This document shows, in pieces, positions 43,510-52,624 of a DNA stretch of 64,000 nucleotides; positions within the stretch are counted from its first letter, which is position 1; the number at the start of each line of letters is the position of its first letter. Location of the stretch: NCBI GenBank assembly GCA_029781865.1, contig JAKOVW010000054.1, positions 276,017 to 340,016 on the forward strand, given 5' to 3'. The notes beneath the pieces were generated by a model, which saw nothing but the letters and a program-made list of their open reading frames with translations, was not told the DNA's origin and did no database searches. Both the position numbers and the translations under genes were made by a program. The DNA comes from Bacteroidota bacterium. Its GTDB lineage: Bacteria; Bacteroidota; Bacteroidia; Chitinophagales; Saprospiraceae.

Positions 43510-46278
43510 TCAATGTGCTTCCAGCCAATTGTTTCCTGAACCTACACCAACTTCAATCGGCACTTTCAAATTCGGAAGGGCATGCGTCATTTCATAACTG
43601 ATTATGTCTTTGGCTCTTTCCAGTTCTGATTTGGGAACATCAAATACCAATTCGTCATGGACGGTTAATATCATTTTGGTATTCATATGTTCCTTTAATA
43701 ATCTTTTATGAATATTGATCATAGCTATCTTGATCATATCGGCAGCCGTTCCCTGTATTGGTGTATTGATGGCCACGCGCTCTGAATTTGTTCTTGCCAA
43801 AGCATTTTTGGAATTGATATCGCGCAGCACACGCTTTCTGCCTAACATGGTTAACACATAACCATTCGTACGTGCATTCTCTACCACATTTGCCATATAG
43901 GATTTAAGCCCTTTATAGGTATTAAAATACTGATCAATCAGATCTTTGGCTTCTGTCCGGGAAATATTCAACTGCCTGGAGATATTGGTTGAACCGGCTC
44001 CGTATAAAATTGAAAAGTTGACGGTTTTTGCATTTCTACGTTGATCTGATGTAACCTCATCATACGGCACATTGTACACTTTGGATGCCGTAGCCCTATG
44101 AATATCCTGCCCCTTTATAAATGCATCCAGCATCATTTCCTCCTGAGCAATTTCAGCAATCAATCTCAACTCAATCTGAGAGTAGTCAGCGGAAATCAAA
44201 ATATGGTCATCATCTCTTGGAATAAAGGCTTTCCGGATTTCCCTTCCTGCTTCATCTTTAATCGGAATATTCTGAAGATTTGGATTCTCGGAAGCAAGTC
44301 TTCCTGTAGCTGCTCTTGCCTGATTAAAAGAACTATGTACTCTTCCGGTTTTAGGATTGATCATGAGGGGCAATGCGTCCACATACGTTGATTTTAATTT
44401 TGCTAAACCACGGAAATCGAGAATGTTTTTTACAATTTCGAATTCTTCAGCCAACTCACTTAATTTATCTTCATCGGTAGAGTATTGATTTGTACTTGTC
44501 TTTTTCCACTTATAAGGAATTTTCAATTTTTCAAACAACACGTCTCCCACCTGTTTCGGACTGGCAATATTAAAACGTACTCCGGCTTTTTTATAGATCA
44601 AATTTTCTGCTTCGCTGATTAGTCGTTCAAGCGTTTTACTGTAGTCATTTAAAAAATTTCCATCTATCCTCACCCCATCGTACTCCATATCGCAAAGTAC
44701 AGAAACCAAAGGCAACTCAATTTCGCGAAACAATTTATCGAGATTTTCTTTTTTTAGGTCTTTCTCAAGAATGCTTTTTATTTGCAAGGTGACATCCGCA
44801 TCTTCAGCTGCATATTCTTTAATTTTTTCCAACGGCACATCGCGCATGCTTCCCTGCGAATTGCCCTTTTTACCGATCAGTTCTTCAATTGCCACCATCT
44901 TATAATTGAGGTATGCTTCAGCAAGATAATCGAGTTTATGCCTGTTGTCCGGCTCCAATAAATAATGCGCGATCATGGTATCAAATTCCGGTTCCGGAAT
45001 TTGCACTCCATACCACTTCATCATCAGCATATCATATTTAATATTCTGGCCGATCCATTTTTTGGTCGGATCTTCCAGTATAGATTTAAATTCAGATACG
45101 AGTTTTTTTGCCTGATCCTGATCTGCTGGTACCGGTATGTAATAGGCTTCTTTTTCCTTGAGGCAAAAAGACATACCAACCAGTTCCGCCTGATTCGCAT
45201 CGATTCCGGTTGTTTCCGTATCAAATGAAATCCATGTTGCCTTTTGCAGTTTTGATTTCAACGCATCGATTTCCTGTTTGGACTGAACAAGTTCATAATG
45301 ATGCGGAGTGGTGTAGATATCATGATCCGCCACTTTGTATTCTTTCTCTTCCTTTTCCTTACTTTCTTGTTCCGGCTCACCGAATAAAGATGACTGAACA
45401 GGTGTTGCCGATGCCCCTAAAATGGTTTGTGCAAGTGTTCTGAATTCAAGTAAGCGAAATAATTCTGTGAGCCGTTCTTTGTTAAAACCTTCGATGCGGT
45501 ACATTTTTTCATCAAACTGAATGGGCGCATGAATATCAATCGTAGCTAATTTTTTGCTCAACAAGGCCTGATCTGCATATTGATTTACTTTCTCTTTTAA
45601 TTTGCCTTGCAACGAATCTTTGTGTTTGATGAGATTTTCTATGTTATCATATTCCTCCAATAATTTCACCGCTGTTTTTTCTCCGACTCCCGGAATTCCC
45701 GGAATATTGTCTACTGCATCTCCCATCAATCCCAACAGATCAATCACCTGATCCACGCGTTTCAATCCCCAGCTTTCCACTATTTCTTTTGGGCCGAGTA
45801 CATCGACTCCGTTTCCCTGCCTGGAAGGTTTATACATTTTAATATGTTCTTCCACCAATTGACCATAATCTTTATCCGGAGTCACCATGTACACCGTGAA
45901 TCCTTCCCTGGCAGCTTGCTTTGCAATCGTTCCTATAACATCATCTGCTTCATAAGCTTCCATGGTTATGATAGGAATATTAAAAGCTTTAATCAATTCC
46001 TCAATATAGGGAAGGGCGGTGGTAATATCTTCCGGTTGCGCCTGACGTTGCGCCTTGTACTCCGGAAATTCCTTATGACGAAATGTCGGACCTGATAAAT
46101 CAAATGCAACCGCCAGATGACTTGGCTTCTCATTGCTGATGATATCCCAAAGCGTCCTGGTAAATCCGGAAATCGCCGAAGTATTCAAGCCCTTCGAATT
46201 GATCAGCGGCCTTGTAATAAAAGCATAATGCGCTCTGTACACCAAAGCATGACCATCGAGCAAAAAAAGTTTTTTCAT
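43510..46278 (-). CDS. polA: DNA polymerase I
   Basis: The 922-residue protein has all three PolI domains. The 5' nuclease begins LLDGHALVYRAHYAF and includes YEADDVIGT and GIPGVGEKTA. The 3'-5' exonuclease keeps its acidic residues (SFDTETTG, KYDMLM, AAEDADV), so proofreading is probably active. The family-A polymerase has DYSQIELRLIAEI (motif A), RRNAKTVNFSILYGAG (motif B) and TVHDELVFDVP (motif C). PolI removes RNA primers and fills gaps in replication and excision repair. Start ATG is unambiguous. The stop codon lies six bases from the heptad array. Confidence 0.98.
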   Translation of the reverse strand: MKKLFLLDGHALVYRAHYAFITRPLINSKGLNTSAISGFTRTLWDIISNEKPSHLAVAFDLSGPTFRHKEFPEYKAQRQAQPEDITTALPYIEELIKAFNIPIITMEAYEADDVIGTIAKQAAREGFTVYMVTPDKDYGQLVEEHIKMYKPSRQGNGVDVLGPKEIVESWGLKRVDQVIDLLGLMGDAVDNIPGIPGVGEKTAVKLLEEYDNIENLIKHKDSLQGKLKEKVNQYADQALLSKKLATIDIHAPIQFDEKMYRIEGFNKERLTELFRLLEFRTLAQTILGASATPVQSSLFGEPEQESKEKEEKEYKVADHDIYTTPHHYELVQSKQEIDALKSKLQKATWISFDTETTGIDANQAELVGMSFCLKEKEAYYIPVPADQDQAKKLVSEFKSILEDPTKKWIGQNIKYDMLMMKWYGVQIPEPEFDTMIAHYLLEPDNRHKLDYLAEAYLNYKMVAIEELIGKKGNSQGSMRDVPLEKIKEYAAEDADVTLQIKSILEKDLKKENLDKLFREIELPLVSVLCDMEYDGVRIDGNFLNDYSKTLERLISEAENLIYKKAGVRFNIASPKQVGDVLFEKLKIPYKWKKTSTNQYSTDEDKLSELAEEFEIVKNILDFRGLAKLKSTYVDALPLMINPKTGRVHSSFNQARAATGRLASENPNLQNIPIKDEAGREIRKAFIPRDDDHILISADYSQIELRLIAEIAQEEMMLDAFIKGQDIHRATASKVYNVPYDEVTSDQRRNAKTVNFSILYGAGSTNISRQLNISRTEAKDLIDQYFNTYKGLKSYMANVVENARTNGYVLTMLGRKRVLRDINSKNALARTNSERVAINTPIQGTAADMIKIAMINIHKRLLKEHMNTKMILTVHDELVFDVPKSELERAKDIISYEMTHALPNLKVPIEVGVGSGNNWLEAH

Positions 46279-46412
46279 ATATATTATATCGGAGGCGCTA
46301 AGATAGGGAGAAAGTTGACCTCATATATAAAAACAGAAGCATTCTGAATCAGAGGATTGGGGCCATTTTCACAAATTCAAAACTTTAAGCGTTTACGTAT
46401 TTAAGATGGGGT

Positions 46413-46444
46413 CAAATACAATTGGCTTCAGCCAATTGTATTTG
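46413..46444. repeat. Near-perfect 32-nt palindrome in the gap upstream of polA
   Basis: CAAATACAATTGGCT, two-base centre TC, AGCCAATTGTATTTG: 15 perfect pairs. Nearby AGTTCGGGATAAT (46449-46461) and ATTATCCCG-CTTCCCG-AACT (46508-46527) form a further, interrupted inverted pair. The rest of the 388-base gap (46279-46666) holds no coding sequence I can support. Confidence 0.75.
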
Positions 46445-46666
46445 AGGAGTTCGGGATAATATTAAGTTGATTGTTTTTTACGTCTGCGAATTTTCTTACA
46501 CAATTTTAATTATCCCGCTTCCCGAACTGATAATAAATTGGATTTCAAATATCGTGATTTAACCTTAGATCTATTTAATACTATATTTGTATTTTTTATT
46601 AAAAAATGAATAATGTGTGAGCATACTATTATCCTTGCATGTTAGAATCCAAATTGAAATAAGGTG

Positions 46667-48793
46667 TTACTCGACAATCAGTTTATAACTAATCAAACAA
46701 GTTTTATTAAAGATTCTAAGTAAATAAATTCCTTTGTGCATATCTTGCACTTGTATCTGTATTCTCTCTTTAAAGGAAGAGTTAAATATACATTTACCAG
46801 TTAGGTCATAACAGTTTAGAAAATAGCTTTCATCATTATTCATAATAATGTTTACTTCTTCTGAAGTAGGATTTGGAAATATATGAGCTTGAGAATTATT
46901 CTTTGAAGTATTGACATTAGTAACCTTAAAATCACCCAAACCTCTTTTCCACAAACCATTGTTAGTACCGACATAGAGGGTATCTCTATACATTTGCATT
47001 GAGCGTATTTCAATATTTGGTAAACCATTATTTAATGAAGTCCAGTCAAAACCATTTTCAGTAAAATAAACACCTGCTGCACCTCCAAAAAAAAGAAGTT
47101 TATCAGTTCCAACGCCAACGGAAACTATTTTAGATGCAGCGCCTTTAATAAATCCTTTTACCTGATTCCAGGATCCACCATCATCTGAGCTCTCATATAA
47201 TCCCGCACTACTTGTATTGGTAAAAATATGATTCTTCCAGTACCCTAAAAAATCGGTTCCTGCAACTTGAGATAAACTATTATTTGGCAATTGTTGCCAG
47301 TCTATATCTTGTATGTATTTATATACATTATAATCATTAGCGCATCCATTAAGCATATACGGAGTACTATTCTTAATAATTAAGTATTTCAGATTTTTAC
47401 ATCTGTTATTAAAGCTGATGTCCTTCCATGGGTAACCAAAACCATTTGAATAATACAAATGTTCCGAATTCATTAAATACAGTTTTTCATTATCTTTTGC
47501 CAAATAATATATTTTATTTGAATCGGCCGGATTGATGTAGCTGAACCATTTATTTCCATAGTCCAATGAATAAGCAATATTGGTGTAAATACCGGATGAA
47601 TTGTTTCCATAAATTGCTAAAAGTGTATCCCTATAACTGAGAATAGAGAAAAATTGAGTTTTTAGTTCAGGATGATTTTTAATTTGTGGAACTACCATTG
47701 AATCCCAATTGTCATTGTACTTAGACTTATATGTTAGGTTTCCATTACTTACGATCAAGATGCTATCTGATCCAAATAGCTGCAAATTACTTATTTCAAT
47801 ATTGTTTTGAATTCCTTTATTATTTAAAATCCATTCGGTCCCATTAAAATAGAAAAAGCCAGAATTATCAACTCCACATATCAATGTGCCGTTAAAGTTA
47901 GATATTGTATTTACTGATAAATTTGAAAGCCCTTTATTAAAACTATTCCAGGTTTTACATCTGTCGACAGAATATATTATACCAGCTCCATTGGTAGTAA
48001 TAAAAAATGTATCATTAATATAATTCAAAGATGTGAATCGAGAATTTGATGTTAAATTTAACTTCCAGGATGCACCATTATCCTGACTAATAAATAATTG
48101 ATTTGATAAATTTGCCGCAAGTAAAATATCCTTTGTACTTAAAATAAACCTAAATTCGTCTGATGTAATTCCATTCTTAAGCTCCCGCCATTGAAATGAG
48201 TCTATGTGTGTTTTATATACTCCTCTATGTGTTCCCGCATACACATAGTTATTATTAATTGATAACGAGTTTACATGAGTATAATGAATCCAGTAAGTCC
48301 CACCCTTTGGTATAAAGGAATCACGGGGCAAGCCATTATTTTTATATTGCCATTGGTCACTGTATCCCATTGATTTGCTACAGCCTGTATAATCAGACCC
48401 GAATATAAAACAAGTATCATTATAGGATATATTATTGATTTTAAGCACAACAAGATTAGACATGATTGTAATTGCTGCTGAATTTAAATCATTTAAATTG
48501 TAATAAAAAATGTCATTAATAAGACTATCTCCTTTAATGATCCATGTACCATTCACTCCATTAGCAGGAACCAATTTCCATTCTCCTTTTGGATCGTCAT
48601 TCTTATATAATCCAAAATTTGTTTGTATATAAACCTCATTATTGCTAGTGCTTTTTTGAGTTAAATGATGCAAATTCATTTTTCTTACGGATACTGGCAA
48701 AAACTGATATGGACTTTGGACTTTTATCCATTGTGAATTAAGTTGTGAATTTGTGAAGAACCAAAACAATGAAAGGAACAATAGCTTTTGCAT
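46667..48793 (-). CDS. Secreted beta-propeller protein (sialidase/Vps10-like repeats) with T9SS sorting domain
   Basis: The 708-residue protein has a signal peptide (MQKLLFLSLFWFFTNSQLNS), many BNR-like repeats (SxDxGxxW: SQDNGASWKL, SVDRCKTWNSF, SLDYGNKWFSY, SSDDGGSWNQV) and short blade strands throughout. A T9SS domain closes it (HIFPNPTSEEVNI ... GIYLLRIFNKTCLISYKLIVE). It therefore resembles the Vps10/photosystem-assembly-like propellers that Bacteroidota export by T9SS; no catalytic residues of sialidases are evident, so a binding role is likelier. Asparagine-rich composition and codon use are AT-biased relative to the housekeeping genes. It has about 246 bases of AT-rich leader sequence up to the DUF3078 gene. 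Confidence 0.85.
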   Translation of the reverse strand: MQKLLFLSLFWFFTNSQLNSQWIKVQSPYQFLPVSVRKMNLHHLTQKSTSNNEVYIQTNFGLYKNDDPKGEWKLVPANGVNGTWIIKGDSLINDIFYYNLNDLNSAAITIMSNLVVLKINNISYNDTCFIFGSDYTGCSKSMGYSDQWQYKNNGLPRDSFIPKGGTYWIHYTHVNSLSINNNYVYAGTHRGVYKTHIDSFQWRELKNGITSDEFRFILSTKDILLAANLSNQLFISQDNGASWKLNLTSNSRFTSLNYINDTFFITTNGAGIIYSVDRCKTWNSFNKGLSNLSVNTISNFNGTLICGVDNSGFFYFNGTEWILNNKGIQNNIEISNLQLFGSDSILIVSNGNLTYKSKYNDNWDSMVVPQIKNHPELKTQFFSILSYRDTLLAIYGNNSSGIYTNIAYSLDYGNKWFSYINPADSNKIYYLAKDNEKLYLMNSEHLYYSNGFGYPWKDISFNNRCKNLKYLIIKNSTPYMLNGCANDYNVYKYIQDIDWQQLPNNSLSQVAGTDFLGYWKNHIFTNTSSAGLYESSDDGGSWNQVKGFIKGAASKIVSVGVGTDKLLFFGGAAGVYFTENGFDWTSLNNGLPNIEIRSMQMYRDTLYVGTNNGLWKRGLGDFKVTNVNTSKNNSQAHIFPNPTSEEVNIIMNNDESYFLNCYDLTGKCIFNSSFKERIQIQVQDMHKGIYLLRIFNKTCLISYKLIVE

Positions 48794-49039
48794 TCCCTAA
48801 GATTTAATGATTACCAAATGATCTGGCCAGGAATATCAATTCAAACAGGATTCAAAATTACTGTATACTATCCATCAAGAAGTAATTTATTTAGTTAAAT
48901 TTAGGAAAATTTTGATTCAGGCTAAAATTAATAATTGCACTACATAATGTGGTTGTACACCTTGTGTTTCTTATTTACTTTACTATTTTATTGCTAGAAT
49001 TTAGAAGATGGATAAACCTTTAATTATTCAAATCTACAC

Positions 49040-50092
49040 TCAGAAACTCCGGTTATAGCTCAACAATAATTGCTCGATAAAATTAACCCGTTTACCGGTT
49101 CCGGCAATTCCACCAATCGCATTGGAATCGGAAATGTTGTTGGTTTTGTTGTCGTCGTAATACAGATCTAAGTGCAATCCGAGATTCAGGCCTTTTACTA
49201 TTTCAATTCCAAAACTATTGGTCCAGATCACATCTATGTTTTGCGGTTTATCCAGGTAATCGGAATACAACGAAATTTCGCTATTCACATTCAACTTCTT
49301 GAAATACGTATTTTCATAAGCCGCTTTGGCCAAAGCCCCCAATGAGAATTTGCTTTTTTTGTATTCCGTTGTGCTGCCTTCCTTTAATTCCGTGCCATGC
49401 ACTCCAAGATTGGCAATTTTTTGATTAGATATAATCAAGATTTGTCCTGCGACCGGAGACAGGAAGAACTGATATTTTTTTGTTTTGGAATATTTCATTC
49501 CCGGAGCAATGGTAATCAATGCGGGAGAAAATAATTTTGATACCAGGCTGGTATGATAAGGATCGACGTCCAGTTCTTTCAGATAAATTTTCTTGGATGC
49601 TGAATCAATATAAGAATTGAGTAACTGTGTTCTCAATCCTAGATCAAACGAATATGCCCATGGTGACCCTTCTTTAACCTGATAGGAAAAGTTGCTATTG
49701 AAAACCAGCATATCCAGTGCTTTCTCAAAAGGTACCTTCTGATTTGAATTTGCATTTACCGTACCGGAACCAATGCGCTGTGCGGTAAGGTTTAGCAATA
49801 GATCATTTTTCCAGTTGAATAATCCCTTTTTGTAAATTGCTTTATAATTTAATGCACCCCCAATGCCCAAGCGGTCTGATCCGGCACCAACATACGGATT
49901 AATGTTTATCAACTGACCAAGATCAAGGCCAATACCTGCTTTGCTGCTCCATCCATCCGCGTTTTCCATTTTCATCGCAGCATTCATTTGATCCATGCGC
50001 TTCTTTTCCTGCTCCGCATTTTGCTCGCTTATCTGTGCGTAAGAGGAGGCCATAAGACCCATGAGAAGAATAAACATCAGATTTTTTTTCAT
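49040..50092 (-). CDS. DUF3078 outer-membrane beta-barrel-like protein
   Basis: The 350-residue protein has a signal peptide cleaved after SSYAQ, a polar linker (EQNAEQEKKRMDQMNAAMK), and then a series of alternating beta strands ending in an aromatic residue (LLLSYNRSF), as in outer-membrane barrels. The segments WKNDLLLNLTAQRIGSG and FLSPVAGQILIISNQ match DUF3078, a Bacteroidota family with no known role. Partner genes are not evident; a 150-bp gap separates it from the divergent M28 peptidase gene. Confidence 0.82.
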   Translation of the reverse strand: MKKNLMFILLMGLMASSYAQISEQNAEQEKKRMDQMNAAMKMENADGWSSKAGIGLDLGQLININPYVGAGSDRLGIGGALNYKAIYKKGLFNWKNDLLLNLTAQRIGSGTVNANSNQKVPFEKALDMLVFNSNFSYQVKEGSPWAYSFDLGLRTQLLNSYIDSASKKIYLKELDVDPYHTSLVSKLFSPALITIAPGMKYSKTKKYQFFLSPVAGQILIISNQKIANLGVHGTELKEGSTTEYKKSKFSLGALAKAAYENTYFKKLNVNSEISLYSDYLDKPQNIDVIWTNSFGIEIVKGLNLGLHLDLYYDDNKTNNISDSNAIGGIAGTGKRVNFIEQLLLSYNRSF

Positions 50093-50242
50093 ATTCTTTG
50101 AATTTTTAAATTGGATAAATGAATAAGTATTGCAAAGATTTAAAGAATCAACAAATTTATTGAAGTAATTTTGCCAACCTTTGATTTTTATTTTTACATT
50201 TTGTTCTGCTCAACTCGAATTGATTGATTTAATCTACAATAT

Positions 50243-51676
50243 ATGGCGCAGCCGGTTTTCAACAACGCTTTTATGAATGGCAAGATATCATTAAAACCCT
50301 ATTTCCTGATTATATTCTGTTCCATTGCACTCGTTGCACAGGCCCAGAATATAAATGAAGATTTGGTATTCATCAAAAAAATTTACAACGAGGCATTAGA
50401 GCGGCAACAATCCTATACCTGGCTGGAGTATTTATCTGAAAAAATCGGAAACAGAATTGCCGGCTCACCACAAAATATGGCGGCAATCGAATTTACTTCA
50501 CAAATATTGGATACTATTGGAAGTGATACGGTCTGGAGACAACCTTGTGTGGTAAACTACTGGTATCGCGGTGCGAAAGAAGAAGTCAGCATTATCAACC
50601 ATCCTTTAATTGGAAACAGGAGTTTGCATTGTCTTGCTTTGGGCGGATCAGCTTCAACCCCTAAATATGGCTTGTCCGGATCTGTGGTCGAAGTAAAATC
50701 CATTGACGAGGTTAAGAAAGCCGGATCAAGCTTAAAGGACAAAATCGTTTTTTATAACCGTCCTTTTGACAACAAACAATTGCGCACTTTTAATTCCTAT
50801 GGTGGAGCTGTTGATCAAAGGGTCTTCGGACCAAATGCAGCTGCAAAGCTCGGCGCAAAGGCGGTGGTGATCCGATCGATGACTGGCCGGCTGGACGATA
50901 TCCCACACACCGGAGTAACTATTTTCGATTCGGCTGTTGCTGCTATCCCGGCGCTCGCCTTATCGACCAAAGATGCTGAATTGCTGAGCACCTGCATTCA
51001 ATCCGGTCCTACCAACCTGTATATCAAGACCAGTTGCGAGCAAAGAGGACCAAAACAAAGCTATAGTGTCATCGGTGAAATACGTGGTACGGAAAAGCCG
51101 GATGAAATTATCGCCATTGGCGGTCATCTGGATTCATGGGATGTTGGAGGTGGAGCTCATGATGATGGGGCGGGCTGTATTCAATCCATGGAGGTTTTGT
51201 ATTTATTTAAAGTAATGAATTACAAACCCAAGCGAACCATCCGTTGCGTCTTATTTCAAAATGAAGAAAATGGACTGGCCGGGGGAAAGACCTATGCCAA
51301 AGTTTCGAATGATAATAAGGAATTCCATTTAGCAGCTATCGAGTCGGATGCCGGAGGCTTTACTCCCCAGGGATTTTCATACGATGCCGATTCCGCTGTT
51401 TTTTCCAAACTCACCAAAAATGTTCCGAAATGGGCCGAATTACTGGCACCATATAATTTGCAATTCAGCAAAGGAGGTTCAGGTGCAGATGTGGGACCTT
51501 TAAGAAGTCAGAAAGGCTTGTTGCTTGGCCTTAGTCCTGATTCTCAGCGATATTTCGACATTCATCACACCGAAAAAGACCGGATAGAGGCGATTCATCC
51601 ACGCGAACTGGCTCTGGGGTCGGCGGCGATCACCAGTCTGGTTTATCTCATCGACAAGTATGGTCTCACCGACTGA
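50243..51676 (+). CDS. Exported M28-family aminopeptidase with PA-like insertion
   Basis: The 477-residue protein has an N-terminal signal region (a second ATG ten codons in, MNGKISLKPYFL, gives a neater signal peptide). After SEKIGNRIAGSPQNMAAIEF comes a protease-associated-like insertion (KLGAKAVVIRSMTG...HTGVT), and then the two-zinc core: GGHLDSWDVGGGAHDDGAGC, EENGLAGG, ESDAGGFTP and HHTEKD. All five zinc ligands are there (His, Asp, Glu, Asp, His), so it should be active. M28 enzymes of this kind release N-terminal amino acids or dipeptides in the periplasm or outside. Its last codons overlap the hpt start by 17 bases, so the two are cotranscribed and likely coupled. Confidence 0.92.
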   Translation: MAQPVFNNAFMNGKISLKPYFLIIFCSIALVAQAQNINEDLVFIKKIYNEALERQQSYTWLEYLSEKIGNRIAGSPQNMAAIEFTSQILDTIGSDTVWRQPCVVNYWYRGAKEEVSIINHPLIGNRSLHCLALGGSASTPKYGLSGSVVEVKSIDEVKKAGSSLKDKIVFYNRPFDNKQLRTFNSYGGAVDQRVFGPNAAAKLGAKAVVIRSMTGRLDDIPHTGVTIFDSAVAAIPALALSTKDAELLSTCIQSGPTNLYIKTSCEQRGPKQSYSVIGEIRGTEKPDEIIAIGGHLDSWDVGGGAHDDGAGCIQSMEVLYLFKVMNYKPKRTIRCVLFQNEENGLAGGKTYAKVSNDNKEFHLAAIESDAGGFTPQGFSYDADSAVFSKLTKNVPKWAELLAPYNLQFSKGGSGADVGPLRSQKGLLLGLSPDSQRYFDIHHTEKDRIEAIHPRELALGSAAITSLVYLIDKYGLTD

Positions 51677-52208
51677 AATCATTCTCGGGGACCTGCGCTT
51701 TAAACCCTTGATTTTCAACGCAATAATAATGGAGAGAATCCGCGAATTGGCAAAAGAAATCAACGAAGAAATAGGATCTCAAAAAATAGAATTACTCGCC
51801 ATTCTGGATGGTGCTGAAGCATTTGCCAAAGCCATTCACCCTTTTTTTTCATTCGAAAACCAGCTTCATTTTATGAAGATTAAGACCTATGATGGTCTCC
51901 ATTCCAGTGCATCCGCTGATTTAGATTGGTCCGAACTGGATCAATTAAGGGGAAAGAACATTCTGATTCTGGAAGACATCATAGACAGTGGATTCACAGC
52001 TTATAAGCTGACCGAAAGTTTAAAAAAACGGGAGATCGGCGATGTGCGGCTGGCAAGTCTGCTACATAAACCTGCTCAATTGAAATATCCTGCAAAACCT
52101 GATTTTACGGGCTTTGAAATCGGACCCGAGTTTGTGGTAGGATTTGGCATGGATTACAGGGAGCAGGGCCGCGAGCTAAAGGATATTTATCGTTGTGTGG
52201 ACCTCTAA
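51660..52208 (+). CDS. hpt: Hypoxanthine phosphoribosyltransferase
   Basis: The 182-residue protein has the type I PRTase PRPP loop ILEDIIDSGFTAYKL near residue 100, a hood-like RIRELAKEINEEI helix with LAILDGAEAFA, and the family end VGFGMDYREQGRELKDIY. It converts hypoxanthine (and guanine) plus PRPP to IMP/GMP. The chosen ATG overlaps the end of the M28 peptidase ORF by 17 bases; a later ATG (at 51729) would cut into the conserved N-terminal strand, so the overlapping start is preferred. With PNP, it completes purine salvage. The usual loop SYxGxxSSG is shortened and changed here (KTYDGLHSSA), within the range of bacterial Hpt. Confidence 0.9.
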   Translation: MVSPTEIILGDLRFKPLIFNAIIMERIRELAKEINEEIGSQKIELLAILDGAEAFAKAIHPFFSFENQLHFMKIKTYDGLHSSASADLDWSELDQLRGKNILILEDIIDSGFTAYKLTESLKKREIGDVRLASLLHKPAQLKYPAKPDFTGFEIGPEFVVGFGMDYREQGRELKDIYRCVDL

Positions 52209-52237
52209 AATTTTGATGCGGAATCCATAAATCTACT

Positions 52238-52245
52238 TATTTTTG
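52238..52245 (+). promoter_or_regulatory. Promoter -7 box of tRNA-Gln
   Basis: TATTTTTG fits TAnnTTTG and lies 16 nt upstream of the mature tRNA; TTTG at 52212-52215 would be the -33 element with a long spacer (22 nt). Confidence 0.5.
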
Positions 52246-52261
52246 CCCTCCGTTTGCGAAT

Positions 52262-52332
52262 TGACCCATGGTGTAACGGTAGCACTAGTGATTTTGGTTC
52301 ATTCAGTTAAGGTTCGAATCCTTATGGGTCAA
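52262..52332 (+). tRNA. tRNA-Gln (anticodon TTG)
   Basis: The sequence folds as a cloverleaf: acceptor TGACCCA/TGGGTCA (seven pairs), a D-arm with GGTAGCA, anticodon stem AGTGA/TCATT with loop TTTTGGT (anticodon TTG, reads CAA and probably CAG), T-stem TAAGG/CCTTA with loop TTCGAAT. The CCA end is not encoded. A terminator follows. It stands alone, not in a tRNA cluster. Confidence 0.95.
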
Positions 52333-52337
52333 CAAAG

Positions 52338-52362
52338 AGCTCTGATATTCAGGGCTTTTTTT
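52338..52362 (+). terminator. Intrinsic terminator of tRNA-Gln
   Basis: AGCTCTGA, loop TAT, TCAGGGCT (one G-T pair), followed by TTTTTTT. It starts six bases after the tRNA. Confidence 0.85.
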
Positions 52363-52624
52363 ATGTAGTATACCTATTTGTATATTTGAAAATGTTTATT
52401 TTCCCTCTTCTTAAAGTCATTTTAAAAATACTTCGCTAACATCGAATAATCAATATTTATTAATTCATTTAAATCCAGGTAAAGATTAAGACTGCTCGTA
52501 AATTGCTAAATAAATGATGTGGTTCCGAGCAAAAGTGTATAGCCAGAGAATCAACCAACTTGCCATCGCTTTTCGAAATAATACCCTAATAATTTCAAAG
52601 TTTTGAAAGAAATTTGCGCTATTG

